This document shows, piece by piece, positions 1 through 9,654 of a stretch of 39,270 bases of DNA. Every line of letters begins with the position of its first letter. Positions within the stretch are counted from its first letter, which is position 1. This stretch comes from Acholeplasmataceae bacterium (GTDB taxonomy: Bacteria; Bacillota_I; Bacilli_A; ML615J-28; CAG-698): the NCBI GenBank assembly GCA_012839485.1, contig DUNF01000030.1:1-39270 (forward strand), in the 5' to 3' direction. Under the pieces are notes generated by a model. The model was not told the DNA's origin and ran no database searches. It was given only the letters and a program-made list of their open reading frames with translations. The translations under genes were made by a program, and so were the position numbers.

Positions 1-1
1 C

Positions 2-640
2 TTTGAATATGCAAAGTTATCAGTTGAAGAATTAAAAGAAAAGATTATGAACTATGTTTTAAAAATTGAAAATGCTAATATTAAAAAATTAGTATTAGCA
101 GTTTTAAAAGAAGATTTAGATGCATACTTTGTTCATCCTGCAGCTAAATCAGTTCATCATAATTACATTTCTGGATTAGCTTATCATGTTTATTCAATGC
201 TTAAGCTAGCTGATACATATATTGAGTTATATCCATTTTTAAATAAAGACTTGATTTACGGTGGGATTTTATTACATGATTTTGGTAAGATTACAGAAAT
301 GGAAAAAACTACAGGAGAATATACGAAGCAAGGTAATTTATTAGGACATATTATTATTGCTTCTAATATATTATACGAAAAAGCAAAAGAGTTAAGCTTA
401 GAGAAATCAGAAGAGTATTTGATGCTAGCTCATATTATTATTGCTCATCATGGTTTCTTAGAATTCGGTTCACCAAAAGAACCAACGATACCAGAAGCAT
501 ATGTTGTGTTTTTATGTGACTATGCAGATTCAAGAATGGGTGCTTTAGAAAAAGAGTTAAAAGATGGAGTTAAAGGCGAATATAGTCAACCAGTTTTTGC
601 TTTTAATAAGAGAATATTTTATTTACCAGATTTAGATTAA
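2..640 (+). CDS. yhaM: 3'-5' exoribonuclease YhaM, C-terminal HD part (5' end outside window)
   Basis: The reading frame is open from base 2, so the first in-window ATG (base 47) is internal and the gene starts upstream of the window. About 212 residues are visible of a protein usually near 310 residues. They form the HD phosphohydrolase domain, with HHNYISGL near the front, LLHDFGKI (the HD pair) in the middle and HIIIAHHG after it, which are the metal-ligand motifs of this family. The N-terminal OB-fold RNA/DNA-binding domain would lie upstream. YhaM degrades RNA and ssDNA from the 3' end in the cytoplasm. The following gene is a PrsA-like foldase, and B. subtilis also has yhaM close to prsA, which supports the assignment. 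Confidence 0.88.
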   Translation, partial: FEYAKLSVEELKEKIMNYVLKIENANIKKLVLAVLKEDLDAYFVHPAAKSVHHNYISGLAYHVYSMLKLADTYIELYPFLNKDLIYGGILLHDFGKITEMEKTTGEYTKQGNLLGHIIIASNILYEKAKELSLEKSEEYLMLAHIIIAHHGFLEFGSPKEPTIPEAYVVFLCDYADSRMGALEKELKDGVKGEYSQPVFAFNKRIFYLPDLD

Positions 641-652
641 GTAATATAATGC

Positions 653-681
653 TTGAAATTAAAGTAAAATTGTGGTAAACT
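653..681 (+). promoter_or_regulatory. Sigma-A-type promoter of the foldase gene
   Basis: TTGAAA (653-658), a 17-base spacer and TAAACT (676-681) preceded by TGG, an extended -10. It lies between yhaM and the foldase gene, about 30 bases before the AGAGGTG ribosome site. Confidence 0.6.
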
Positions 682-716
682 ATTGATATTGTGAAATACA
701 AAGAGGTGTTTTTAAT

Positions 717-3419
717 ATGAAAAGAAGAAGAGTAAAAAACAAGGCAAATAAGCAAAAGGACGCACCAAAGTTAAGTCCTAAAACTATATTATTAAGTACT
801 TTGCCTGTTTTATTAGTTGTTTTGGTAATTGTTGTTATCGCAGTTGCTTCAACAGTTGCTAAAAATAATCGTAAAGGACCAATGATTGCAGATCAAGATG
901 GTCAATACGTATTAGTAGGTGAAGGTGATAATGAATACTCTCTAACAAAAGGAGAAATGTATGCATTATTAAAAGATCAATATGGAATAAATACTTTATT
1001 CGAAATGTTAGATCGTGAATTATTAGAAAATGGTGAAAAAAATTATCTAGCTCAAGTTACAGATGCAGCAGTTCAAGAAGAACTTGAAAAAGAAATGTAT
1101 AAAGATTTAGATTTGGATAAAGCAACACCAGAAGAAAAAGCAGAAGCAGAAGAAAAATATTATAATGAAAGATATGTTCAAGGCTTAAAAACCAAAGCGG
1201 AAATTAAAGATTACTATCGTTTAGAACTTGCCAAGAAAGCTTATGCAGCTAAATACTTAGAAGATGAAATTGCTAAGAAAGATGCAGAAGCGGAAGATGA
1301 TACAGAAAAATATTTTTCTAAAACAGCAATTGAGACTAAATATAATGCATTATATAAAGAACAATATTTCGTAATTATTTTAGAATATGCTACTCGTAAA
1401 GATGCATATGGTGCTTTAGAACAACTAGGATATAAAATTAAAGATCAAGAAAAAGATGAAAATGGAGCTTTAATTCCTGATTCTTATAATAAATGGATGA
1501 AAATTCCAAATGAAGAACAAGTTGAAGAAGAATTAACTAGAGAAGAAACAATTAAAGCTTTTATTGATTTATATAATACTTTACATAGTTATAAAGTAGA
1601 AGGTTATCCAAATGAAACTCTTACATTAAAAGAAGGTGTACAATACACAATTAATGAAGATGGTCATTATATTTTCCATCAAGAAGTTATTAAAGATGAA
1701 GATGGTAATGTAAGCGATGATCCAAAGAATGCTTTATTATATACTGATGAAGAATTAAAGGCAATTGGTGCTGCAGTATTATCAGATGTTATGAATTTTA
1801 AAGCTTATGATCCAGAAACATCAGTTGTTAATAAAGATCAAAGATGGTTTAAAAACTATTTTATGTCTTTAGATGGTGGTAAGAAATTTGCGACTATTCT
1901 AAAAATTAAAACTATTGAAAAACCAGCTTTAGAAGACGTACGAGATAAAGTTATCGAAGCATTAAAAGAAGAAACACTTACTGATGCTTATGTAACAAAA
2001 GCAATGTATGGATTACGTGCTACTGCAGACTTAGTTCTTTATGATAAAGAAATTGAAACTTATTACAAATCACAAGCTGATACTTATAAAATTGAATTTG
2101 AAACAAGCAAAGCAAGAAGTAAAGATTTAATTGCGAAACTTGGAGATATTGAATATACAGTAGAAGATTTCTACCATAAATTAAATAAAGATTATGGAAT
2201 GAATATTGCAATTAATGAAATCAATTTTAAGAGAGTACTTAGCAATCCTGACATTAATAAGATTTATGATGTAGAAAAAGAAAAAGTATTAGATAAAGAA
2301 GCATGGGCAAAAATTGAAACTAAATTTACTGATGAAAAAGCTCAATATGCTAATTATTCAATGTACATGACTTGGACAGATTATATGAAATATAGATTCC
2401 AAGCAAACAATGAACAAGAAGTTAAAGTTAGATTATTATATGAGCAATTATCAGCTGAAGCTAGTAAGCCTTATACAGATTTTACTTTAATTAGCGAGAC
2501 TGATCCAATTTGGACTAAATACTATTTAAAAAATATGGAAAATGTTAAAAACAAATATTATAAAGTTGAAGGTTATCATTTATTAATCCATGTTGTTGAT
2601 GAAGAAAAATCAACAAGCTCTAACCAAGTATTATTAGATCCAAAATTCTGGACTCCAAAACAAGTTGAACTTGCAGAAGAATTATATGCTCAAGTACAAG
2701 CTTACTTAGTTGCTAAAGGTGATTACAAAACTCAATTAGATAAGATTGTAACCGCGTTTAATGATGCCCCATTATTCCAAGCACACTTACCTCAAGATGC
2801 AGCTTCTCAACCAGCATTTACAGTTAATGAATTAGAATATGATTTAGATGGCATGATTGATGTTTCTAAATTCAAGACTGCAGGCTTAAAAGTTAAGTAT
2901 GAAAGCTTAGGTTCATTTGAGTTCAAACTTCCAGGACAATCTGGTGGAATGGTTGAAGCATTCAACGAAGGTATTAAGAAAATTTGGGATGAAGATGACG
3001 ATAGTGCTGAAGATAAGATTTTCGGTGTAAATACAGTTGTTGGTGAACATTTAATTACAGAATTTGGATATCACGTATATGTAAATTCAAAAACTACACC
3101 ACTTGAAACTTATACTGAAGGAGATGCTGAACACATCTTACCTACATTCGATATGGTTAAAAAATATTTAGCAGGTGAAGCATTAGATGCAGATACAACT
3201 AAAGCTGCTGCAAAGAAAAAGATTGTTGAATTCTGGGTAAAAGGTATTAAAGAAGATGCAGTTAAAAATAATCAACATATTCTAACTTCAAAACAAAAGG
3301 GATTAACATTTGATTTTAAAGAAGCAGACTTCTCAAATGCAGATTATCAAAAATTCTTAGGAATAGTATTAAAAGATGGACAAGAAGCTTTAATTTATAA
3401 AGCACATCTTGCAGATTAA
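717..3419 (+). CDS. Very large membrane-anchored parvulin-like (PrsA/SurA-type) foldase
   Basis: A 900-residue protein with a basic N-terminus, one hydrophobic segment at about residues 23-47 and no lipobox Cys, so it is probably a signal-anchored extracytoplasmic protein, unlike lipoprotein PrsA. Residues 60-200 are helical and charged and resemble the SurA/PrsA N-terminal chaperone region. Residues about 618-790 follow the parvulin pattern: YHLLIHVVDE, then an LG-F-G-GGMVEAF block, then FGYHVYV near the end. The domain carries a long insertion. Residues 205-235 (FVIILEYATRKDAY) may be a second degenerate parvulin start. PrsA proteins are about 290 residues, so this is roughly three times longer. 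The expected role is folding of secreted proteins between membrane and wall. Peptidyl-prolyl isomerase activity is uncertain because the core is diverged. Its own promoter and terminator make it a single transcription unit. Confidence 0.65.
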   Translation: MKRRRVKNKANKQKDAPKLSPKTILLSTLPVLLVVLVIVVIAVASTVAKNNRKGPMIADQDGQYVLVGEGDNEYSLTKGEMYALLKDQYGINTLFEMLDRELLENGEKNYLAQVTDAAVQEELEKEMYKDLDLDKATPEEKAEAEEKYYNERYVQGLKTKAEIKDYYRLELAKKAYAAKYLEDEIAKKDAEAEDDTEKYFSKTAIETKYNALYKEQYFVIILEYATRKDAYGALEQLGYKIKDQEKDENGALIPDSYNKWMKIPNEEQVEEELTREETIKAFIDLYNTLHSYKVEGYPNETLTLKEGVQYTINEDGHYIFHQEVIKDEDGNVSDDPKNALLYTDEELKAIGAAVLSDVMNFKAYDPETSVVNKDQRWFKNYFMSLDGGKKFATILKIKTIEKPALEDVRDKVIEALKEETLTDAYVTKAMYGLRATADLVLYDKEIETYYKSQADTYKIEFETSKARSKDLIAKLGDIEYTVEDFYHKLNKDYGMNIAINEINFKRVLSNPDINKIYDVEKEKVLDKEAWAKIETKFTDEKAQYANYSMYMTWTDYMKYRFQANNEQEVKVRLLYEQLSAEASKPYTDFTLISETDPIWTKYYLKNMENVKNKYYKVEGYHLLIHVVDEEKSTSSNQVLLDPKFWTPKQVELAEELYAQVQAYLVAKGDYKTQLDKIVTAFNDAPLFQAHLPQDAASQPAFTVNELEYDLDGMIDVSKFKTAGLKVKYESLGSFEFKLPGQSGGMVEAFNEGIKKIWDEDDDSAEDKIFGVNTVVGEHLITEFGYHVYVNSKTTPLETYTEGDAEHILPTFDMVKKYLAGEALDADTTKAAAKKKIVEFWVKGIKEDAVKNNQHILTSKQKGLTFDFKEADFSNADYQKFLGIVLKDGQEALIYKAHLAD

Positions 3420-3428
3420 TAAATATAG

Positions 3429-3458
3429 AAAAGGCATTAGATATCTATTGCCTTTTTT
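3429..3458 (+). terminator. Intrinsic terminator of the foldase gene
   Basis: AAAGGCA (3430-3436) pairs with TGCCTTT (3449-3455), with a short inner TAG/CTA stem, followed by a run of T (3453-3458). Confidence 0.85.
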
Positions 3459-3459
3459 C

Positions 3460-3488
3460 TTGAAAAAACATGGTAAACATTATATAAT
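3460..3488 (+). promoter_or_regulatory. Promoter of the walJ-uvrB-mnmA-recD2 operon
   Basis: TTGAAA (3460-3465), exactly 17 bases, then TATAAT (3483-3488), directly after the preceding terminator and just before the walJ ribosome site. Confidence 0.8.
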
Positions 3489-3509
3489 TAAAATAAGGAG
3501 AAAATGAAG

Positions 3510-4280
3510 ATGAAGTTTGTAGTGTTAGCTAGTGGATCAAAAGGAAACTGCATTTATATTGAAACACAAAATCATAAGATTTTAGTTGATGTTGGAATCG
3601 CCTATAGTAATGCTAAAACAAGAGCAGAAAAACTAGGGATTGACTTAAGTGAAGTTGATGCTATTTTTTTAACACATAGCCATATTGATCATATTTATGG
3701 TTTAGCGCAATTTTTAAAGCAAACTAAAGCAACAGTTTATGCAAGTTACGATACTCATAAATATTTAGATCATAAATATAAATACTATAATTCTTTAGGA
3801 AATATTAAAGTAATTGAAGCAGATGCTTTATATAATATTTTAGACTTTTCTGTTGTTCCTTTGCAATTAGTACATGATTTTCCTTGTTTTGGTTACTATT
3901 TTATTCACGAAGAAAAAACTTTAATGATTGCAACTGATACAGGTATTTTTCCCGAAAAATATACTTCATTATTAGAAGCAACAGATGCTTTAATAATAGA
4001 AGCAAATCATGATATTGATACTTTAATCAATAGTGATCGCCACCAAATGCTAATTGATAGAATTTTAAGTGCTCAAGGGCATATGAGCAATACAGCTACA
4101 CATTATTTACTTAAACAATTTCTTACAGAAAGGACTAAAATAATAGTTTTAGCTCATGTTTCTGAGGAATGTAATAGCGATGATGAAATTGAAAGAGATA
4201 TAATTAAACCTTTAGATTTTAAAGGAGATATCTATATTGCAAGACAAAATCAAGCATTACCTATATTAGAGGTGAAATAA
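3510..4280 (+). CDS. walJ: WalJ/YycJ-type metallo-beta-lactamase-fold hydrolase
   Basis: A 256-residue MBL-fold protein. The start MKFVVLASGSKGNC matches the conserved VLASGSxGN opening of WalJ/YycJ, and THSHIDH is the metal-binding HxHxDH motif. Further conserved His residues occur in the C-terminal half (GHMSN, LAHVS). The family is a predicted exonuclease/hydrolase linked to cell-wall and DNA homeostasis in Bacillota. The start at 3510 is chosen because AAGGAG (3495-3500) is then 9 bases away. An in-frame ATG at 3504 leaves only 3 bases and would add two residues. In B. subtilis walJ belongs to the walRK operon. Here it is the first gene of a DNA-repair operon and overlaps uvrB by one base (TAATG), so the two are probably translationally coupled. 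Confidence 0.85.
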   Translation: MKFVVLASGSKGNCIYIETQNHKILVDVGIAYSNAKTRAEKLGIDLSEVDAIFLTHSHIDHIYGLAQFLKQTKATVYASYDTHKYLDHKYKYYNSLGNIKVIEADALYNILDFSVVPLQLVHDFPCFGYYFIHEEKTLMIATDTGIFPEKYTSLLEATDALIIEANHDIDTLINSDRHQMLIDRILSAQGHMSNTATHYLLKQFLTERTKIIVLAHVSEECNSDDEIERDIIKPLDFKGDIYIARQNQALPILEVK

Positions 4281-6259
4281 TGGCTAAGTTTATTTTGAAA
4301 AGCAATTATGAACCTAAAGGAGACCAAATTAAGGCAATTAAAGAATTAACTAATAACTTAAAAGCCGGGATGAAAGAACAAACTCTTTTAGGAGCTACAG
4401 GTACTGGTAAAACTTATACGGTAGCTAATGTAATTAGAAATATTGGTAAGAAGACCTTGGTTTTAGCTCATAACAAAACATTAGCAGGACAATTATATAG
4501 TGAACTTAAAACATTCTTTCCTGAAAATAGAGTTGAATACTTTATTTCTTATTATGATTATTATCAACCAGAAGCTTATGTAGCAGCTAAAGATTTATAT
4601 ATTGAAAAGGATTCATCAATTAATGATGATATCGACCAAATGCGTCATTCAGCAGTTAGTTCACTTTTAACTGAAGATGATGTAATTGTAGTTGCATCTG
4701 TTTCTTGTATTTATGGTATTGGTAATCCAGAAGACTATTTAGAAAATATGCTTACTTTAAGGCAAAACGATATCTACTCTCGTTCAGATTTAATGAACAA
4801 GCTAGTTAAGATGGAATATTTAAGAAATGATTATGAGTTTAAAAGAGGTACATTTAGAGTAAGAGGAGAATCAATTGCTATTATTCCTCCTCATGAAAAA
4901 GATGAAGCAGTTAGAATTGAATATTTTGATGACGAGATTGAAAGGATTTTAATTTTAGATAGTCTAACAGGAAATAAAATTAAAGAAACTAAAGTTATTA
5001 ATATTTTTCCTGCCACACTCTTTTCTACAAGTTCATCAAAAAAAGAAGAAGGTATTAAAAGAATAAGAGAAGAATTAGAAGAAACGATAGCTAATTTTCA
5101 AAAACAAGGAAAACTCTTAGAAGCGCAAAGGATTGAACAAAGAACGAAATATGATTTAGAGATGTTAGAAGAAATTGGTTCTTGTTCAGGAATTGAAAAC
5201 TATTCTCGTCATTTAAGTTTAAGAGGAGAAGGAGAAACTCCTTATACTTTAGTTGACTTCTTTAAGAAAGACTTTCTTTTAATAGTAGATGAATCCCATG
5301 TAACTATTCCTCAAGTTAGAGCGATGTATAATGGTGATAGATCAAGAAAGTTAAGTCTTGTAGAGAATGGGTTTAGATTACCATCGGCTTTAGATAATAG
5401 ACCACTTACATTTGATGAGTTTAATCAAAAGTTAGATCAAGTTATTTATGTAAGTGCAACTCCAGCTGAATATGAGAAAGAAAGAAGCGGAGATATTGTT
5501 GAACAAATTATTAGACCAACTGGACTTTTAGATCCAATTGTTGTTGTAAAACCTAGTGAAGGTCAAATTGAAGATTTAATTAAAGAAATTAAAAATAGAA
5601 TCAAACAAAAAGAAAGAACTTTAGTCTTAACTCTTACAATTAAAATGGCAGAAGACTTAACTAATTATTTAAAAGAGTTAGATATCAAAGTTGCTTATTT
5701 ACACTCAGAAATTAAAGCTTTAGAAAGATTAGAAATAATAAGAAAATTAAGATTAGGTGTTTATGATTGTTTGGTAGGTATTAACCTTTTAAGAGAAGGT
5801 CTAGATATACCAGAAGTATCATTAATTGCCATTTTAGATGCGGATAAAGAAGGATTTTTAAGAAGCGAAACATCGTTAATTCAAACGATTGGTAGAGCTG
5901 CAAGAAATGTGAATGGTATGGTTATTTTATATGCTGATAATATAACTAGGTCTATGGAAAATGCCATTAATGAAACATATCGAAGAAGAGATATTCAAGA
6001 TAGATATAATCAGGAACATAATATTATTCCTCAAACTATCTATAAAGATATTCAAGATGAGTTTGTAATTACAAGAGAATTACAAGAAGATTTAAAAACT
6101 TACGATTTAAATAAACTGTCTAATTTAAGTACAGTTGAAAGAAGAAAAGTTATTAAATCTTTAGAAGAGAAAATGAGACAAGCTGCGAAAGATCTTGACT
6201 TTGAACAAGCAATGGTATTAAGAGATATTATTTTTGAGATTAAAGCAGAATTAGAATAG
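4280..6259 (+). CDS. uvrB: Excinuclease ABC subunit UvrB
   Basis: A 659-residue full-length UvrB, the damage-verification helicase of nucleotide excision repair. It receives damage from UvrA and presents it to UvrC. Visible elements are Walker A GATGTGKT (residues 38-45), the DNA-clamping beta-hairpin with YYDYYQPEAYV (about 90-100), the DESH helicase motif II, motif VI QTIGRAARN, and a C-terminal UVR domain (about 622-659) that contacts UvrC. It starts one base inside the walJ stop with AGAGGTG upstream. No uvrA or uvrC lies in the window. Confidence 0.98.
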   Translation: MAKFILKSNYEPKGDQIKAIKELTNNLKAGMKEQTLLGATGTGKTYTVANVIRNIGKKTLVLAHNKTLAGQLYSELKTFFPENRVEYFISYYDYYQPEAYVAAKDLYIEKDSSINDDIDQMRHSAVSSLLTEDDVIVVASVSCIYGIGNPEDYLENMLTLRQNDIYSRSDLMNKLVKMEYLRNDYEFKRGTFRVRGESIAIIPPHEKDEAVRIEYFDDEIERILILDSLTGNKIKETKVINIFPATLFSTSSSKKEEGIKRIREELEETIANFQKQGKLLEAQRIEQRTKYDLEMLEEIGSCSGIENYSRHLSLRGEGETPYTLVDFFKKDFLLIVDESHVTIPQVRAMYNGDRSRKLSLVENGFRLPSALDNRPLTFDEFNQKLDQVIYVSATPAEYEKERSGDIVEQIIRPTGLLDPIVVVKPSEGQIEDLIKEIKNRIKQKERTLVLTLTIKMAEDLTNYLKELDIKVAYLHSEIKALERLEIIRKLRLGVYDCLVGINLLREGLDIPEVSLIAILDADKEGFLRSETSLIQTIGRAARNVNGMVILYADNITRSMENAINETYRRRDIQDRYNQEHNIIPQTIYKDIQDEFVITRELQEDLKTYDLNKLSNLSTVERRKVIKSLEEKMRQAAKDLDFEQAMVLRDIIFEIKAELE

Positions 6260-6267
6260 AGGTTATT

Positions 6268-7377
6268 ATGAAAAAGAAAGTAATTTTAGGATTTAGTGGT
6301 GGGGTAGACTCAGCAGTAAGTGCAATTATTTTAAAAGAACAAGGATATGATGTAGAGGGTATGTTTATGCGTAATTGGGATTCAGCACTTAATTACGATA
6401 TTTTAGGTAACCCTAATAATCCAGAAGATATTTGTCCTCAAGAACAAGACTATAATGATGCAGTAGAAGCAGCTAAAATTATTGGGATTAAACTGCATAG
6501 AGTTGATTTTGTGGAAGAGTATTGGAATAAAGTCTTTATGCATTTTATTGATGAGTATAAAAAGTATCGTACTCCTAATCCTGATATTTTATGTAATAGC
6601 GAAATTAAGTTTAAATGTTTTGTTGAAAAAGCTTTTGCTATGGATGCTGATTATATCGCTATGGGACACTATGCTAAGATTACTCATAAACCTTTAAAAC
6701 TATATCGCGGAAAAGATCGTAATAAAGATCAAAGTTATTTTTTATGTATGTTAACTAAAAAGCAATTAGAAAAAGCCTTATTTCCTTTAGGAGATTTAAC
6801 TAAAAAAGAAGTAAGGGAGATTGCAAGAAAATATAAATTAAATATTGCTGATAAAAAAGATTCTACAGGAATTTGTTTTATTGGTGAGCGTGATTTTGAT
6901 AAGTTCTTAAAAAATTACCTTCCAGCTCAAGTTGGTAATATGGAAACTTTAAGAGGAGAAGTTGTAGGTAAGCATGAAGGTTTAATGTATTACACAATTG
7001 GGCAAAGAAAAGGCTTAGGATTAGGTGGAGATAAAGGACCTTGGTTTGTTTTAGGTAAAGATATTAAGAGAAATGTCTTATTAGTAGGTTATCAAGAAGA
7101 CCAAGATTATCTATATTCAAATCGTTGCTTTGCTTCTAGTTTTAACTGGCTAAAAGAAGATTTTGAAGAAATAGAAGTGTTAGCTCAATTTAGATATCGA
7201 AGTAAGGCAGTTAAAGCAAAAGTTAGAAGAATTGATAAAGATACTGTAGAAGTAAAATATGAACCATTTAGAGCTGTAACTCCTGGTCAAGCTGTTGTTT
7301 TTTATAACAATGACGAAATGTTAGGTGGAGCTGTTATTGATGAAGTTTATCAAGATGATCAAAGGAGATTATATTGA
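6268..7377 (+). CDS. mnmA: tRNA-specific 2-thiouridylase MnmA
   Basis: A 369-residue ATP-dependent enzyme that makes 2-thiouridine at U34 of tRNA Lys, Glu and Gln. The PP-loop SGGVDS is at residues 10-15, and the GMFMRNWD motif follows. The catalytic Cys pair is C109 (DILCNSEIKF) and C203 (STGICFIGER), where a disulfide forms in catalysis. The C-terminal beta-barrel follows. The start has GAGG about 8 bases upstream, 8 bases after uvrB. The stop overlaps the next start (TGATG). In B. subtilis the sulfur-donor desulfurase gene yrvO precedes mnmA. It is absent here, so the donor must be encoded elsewhere. Confidence 0.97.
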   Translation: MKKKVILGFSGGVDSAVSAIILKEQGYDVEGMFMRNWDSALNYDILGNPNNPEDICPQEQDYNDAVEAAKIIGIKLHRVDFVEEYWNKVFMHFIDEYKKYRTPNPDILCNSEIKFKCFVEKAFAMDADYIAMGHYAKITHKPLKLYRGKDRNKDQSYFLCMLTKKQLEKALFPLGDLTKKEVREIARKYKLNIADKKDSTGICFIGERDFDKFLKNYLPAQVGNMETLRGEVVGKHEGLMYYTIGQRKGLGLGGDKGPWFVLGKDIKRNVLLVGYQEDQDYLYSNRCFASSFNWLKEDFEEIEVLAQFRYRSKAVKAKVRRIDKDTVEVKYEPFRAVTPGQAVVFYNNDEMLGGAVIDEVYQDDQRRLY

Positions 7378-9584
7378 TGAATGTAGTTAGAGGTGCAATT
7401 TCAAGAGTTATTTATTTCAAAAACAATTTTGGAATAGTTCAAATAACACTAGATCATAATGATCTAGAAATGAAAGAAATTATTGAAGAGCAATATACAC
7501 TTACTATTACGGTTACATCTAACTTTGATCGTAAACCTTTCAAAGATGAACTATATGAGTTTACAGGAAAATTCAAAGATACAGACTATGGTTACCAGTT
7601 TCAAGCTAATCATTTTGAAAGAATCATGGCTAATACTTTAGAAGGTATTGTTAACTATTTATCAAGTGATTTATTTTCCGGAATTGGCAAACAAAAAGCT
7701 ACAAGAATATTTAATACTCTAGGTTCTGATTGTTTAAATGTTATTATTAGTGACCCTAAAAGCTTAGATAAAGTAAAAGGCTTAACTTCAAATAACAAAG
7801 AAGAAATAATTAGGGTTTTACAAGAAAATGCTTTTTCTCGAAAAACAACAGTTGCTTTTCTAAACTTAGGACTAACAATGACTGCTGCTTTAAAACTAAT
7901 CAATGCTTATGGTAATGATGCTTATGAGATAGTAAAAGCTAATCCTTACATATTAATTGATGAAGTAGAAGGGTATGGCTTTAAAAGAGCAGATCAAATT
8001 GCTTTAAGTTTGGGTTTTGAGGAAAAATCTCCTTTAAGACTAAAAGCATTAATTATGTATTTATTAAAAGAACTAACTTATAGTTTTGGTAATACTTATT
8101 TTAATGAAGAAGATTTATATGAGAGAGTAAACAATGAATTAAAAACTTGGGAATTAACTTTTAAAGAATTTAGATCTTATTTAGAAGAACTAAATAAAGA
8201 AAAAAAGATAATTATTGAAGATAAAGATATCTTCTTAAAGAAAGTCTATGATTCAGAAAAGAGTTTCGCCTTAAAAATTAAAGCATTAAATTCCGATGAA
8301 GTTAGTGATATTGATACAGAAGCTTTAATCAAACAAGCAGAAAAGAAATTTGGACTAACTTACGGCAAAGAACAAAAAGAGGCAATTAGTAATGCCTTAT
8401 TAAATAAGGTGTCAATTATTACTGGTGGTCCTGGAACTGGTAAAAGTACTATTATTAAAGGGATTATTTACTGTTTTCAAAAATATTTTAAAGCAAGTGA
8501 TTTAAGTATTGCCCAATTAGCACCTACTGGTAGGGCAGCTAAAAGAATGCAAGAAATTACTGGTAAAGATGCTATGACCATTCATAAATTTTTAGGCTAT
8601 GAAGGTGGAGATATCTTTAGGTATGGTGAAGATGCCTTAATTGACTCAGAACTTGTGATTGTAGATGAGTTTTCAATGGTAGATATTGAACTTGCTAATA
8701 GGTTAGTTTCTGCTTTAACTTCCAACACAAGATTAGTGATTGTTGGGGATGCAGACCAACTGCCTTCAATTGGACCTGGAGATGTTTTGAATGATTTGAT
8801 AAAGTCAGATTATTTCAAAGTTACAAAACTGCATGATATTTATCGCCAAGAAGAAGGATCAACAATTGTTAACCTAGCCCACAGTGTTAATGAAGGATAT
8901 CTTCCTGAATATTTTAGAGAAAATAGTTCTGATTGGAGTTTTATTCCTTTAGAAAAAGACCAAATAATTAAAGGAATTATTGAGGTTGTAGAGCGAGCTG
9001 TAAATAAAGGAATGGATTTGGTTAAAGACATTCAAGTATTAGTACCTATGTATCGTGGAGAAAACGGCATTAACAATATTAATAATGCTTTACAAGAAAA
9101 ATTTAATCCGTTAAAAGATGAAGAAATAAAAAGTCATAATCATTCTTTTAGAATTGGTGATAAAGTCTTACAATTAGTAAATCGCAGTGAAAAAGATATA
9201 ATGAATGGTGATATTGGTAAAGTTTATCGTTTTGAAAAAAGTGATGGCGAAATTACTGGTTTAGAAGTTGAGTTTGATTCGGGGATTGTAAAATACAAAT
9301 TAGAAGAATTAGATGATCTAACACTAGCTTATGCAATCACGATTCATAAAGCACAAGGAAGTGAATTTGATTTAGTCGTAATGCCGATCACATCACAGTA
9401 TTACATTATGCTAAGAAAGAAGTTAATTTATACAGGCATTACTAGAGCTAAAAAATATCTAGTTATGTTAGGGTCAGTTAATTATCTAGCAATGGGTATT
9501 ACAAAGATGGATGATCAAAGACAAACAAAATTAAAAGAAAGATTAGAGGAAGATAAAAAAATAACACCTTTTGATTTTATGTAG
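7377..9584 (+). CDS. recD2: RecD2 (RecD/TraA-family) 5'-3' DNA helicase
   Basis: A 735-residue SF1B helicase of the RecBC-independent RecD2 type. An N-terminal OB-like region is followed by helix-hairpin-helix motifs (FSGIGKQKATRIF near residue 100), Walker A GGPGTGKST (350-358), DEFSM (motif II), GDADQLPSIGPG (motif III), AYAITIHKAQGSEFD (motif V) and YTGITRAKK (motif VI). RecD2 acts in replication-fork and recombination repair. The ATG at 7377 is preferred because GGAG (7364-7367) is 9 bases away. A TTG three bases upstream is in frame but less likely. In B. subtilis mnmA and recD2 flank the TPR gene yrrB. Here they overlap directly. Confidence 0.95.
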   Translation: MNVVRGAISRVIYFKNNFGIVQITLDHNDLEMKEIIEEQYTLTITVTSNFDRKPFKDELYEFTGKFKDTDYGYQFQANHFERIMANTLEGIVNYLSSDLFSGIGKQKATRIFNTLGSDCLNVIISDPKSLDKVKGLTSNNKEEIIRVLQENAFSRKTTVAFLNLGLTMTAALKLINAYGNDAYEIVKANPYILIDEVEGYGFKRADQIALSLGFEEKSPLRLKALIMYLLKELTYSFGNTYFNEEDLYERVNNELKTWELTFKEFRSYLEELNKEKKIIIEDKDIFLKKVYDSEKSFALKIKALNSDEVSDIDTEALIKQAEKKFGLTYGKEQKEAISNALLNKVSIITGGPGTGKSTIIKGIIYCFQKYFKASDLSIAQLAPTGRAAKRMQEITGKDAMTIHKFLGYEGGDIFRYGEDALIDSELVIVDEFSMVDIELANRLVSALTSNTRLVIVGDADQLPSIGPGDVLNDLIKSDYFKVTKLHDIYRQEEGSTIVNLAHSVNEGYLPEYFRENSSDWSFIPLEKDQIIKGIIEVVERAVNKGMDLVKDIQVLVPMYRGENGINNINNALQEKFNPLKDEEIKSHNHSFRIGDKVLQLVNRSEKDIMNGDIGKVYRFEKSDGEITGLEVEFDSGIVKYKLEELDDLTLAYAITIHKAQGSEFDLVVMPITSQYYIMLRKKLIYTGITRAKKYLVMLGSVNYLAMGITKMDDQRQTKLKERLEEDKKITPFDFM

Positions 9585-9596
9585 GGTGTAGATATA

Positions 9597-9630
9597 AAAA
9601 AAGAGTGAAAATTTAATTTTCACTCTTTTT
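9597..9630. terminator. Bidirectional terminator between recD2 and the amidase lipoprotein
   Basis: A near-perfect inverted repeat, AAAAAGAGTGAAAATT against AATTTTCACTCTTTTT, with A and T runs on both sides. It can end both convergent transcripts. Confidence 0.9.
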
Positions 9631-9654
9631 ATTTTTTATAATATAGATTTTTTA

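Noticed and set aside
2020..2211. Minus-strand open frame inside the foldase gene, and similar frames opposite or within recD2, comEA, miaB, the ABC genes, ktrA, ktrB, the ion permease and the coaE-dnaB spacer gene
   Set aside because: They have no ribosome sites, low-complexity composition and lie fully within well-supported genes on the other strand or frame.
6482..6697. A 71-residue open frame within mnmA on the same strand
   Set aside because: It is a frame shadow of a conserved gene, with no ribosome site.
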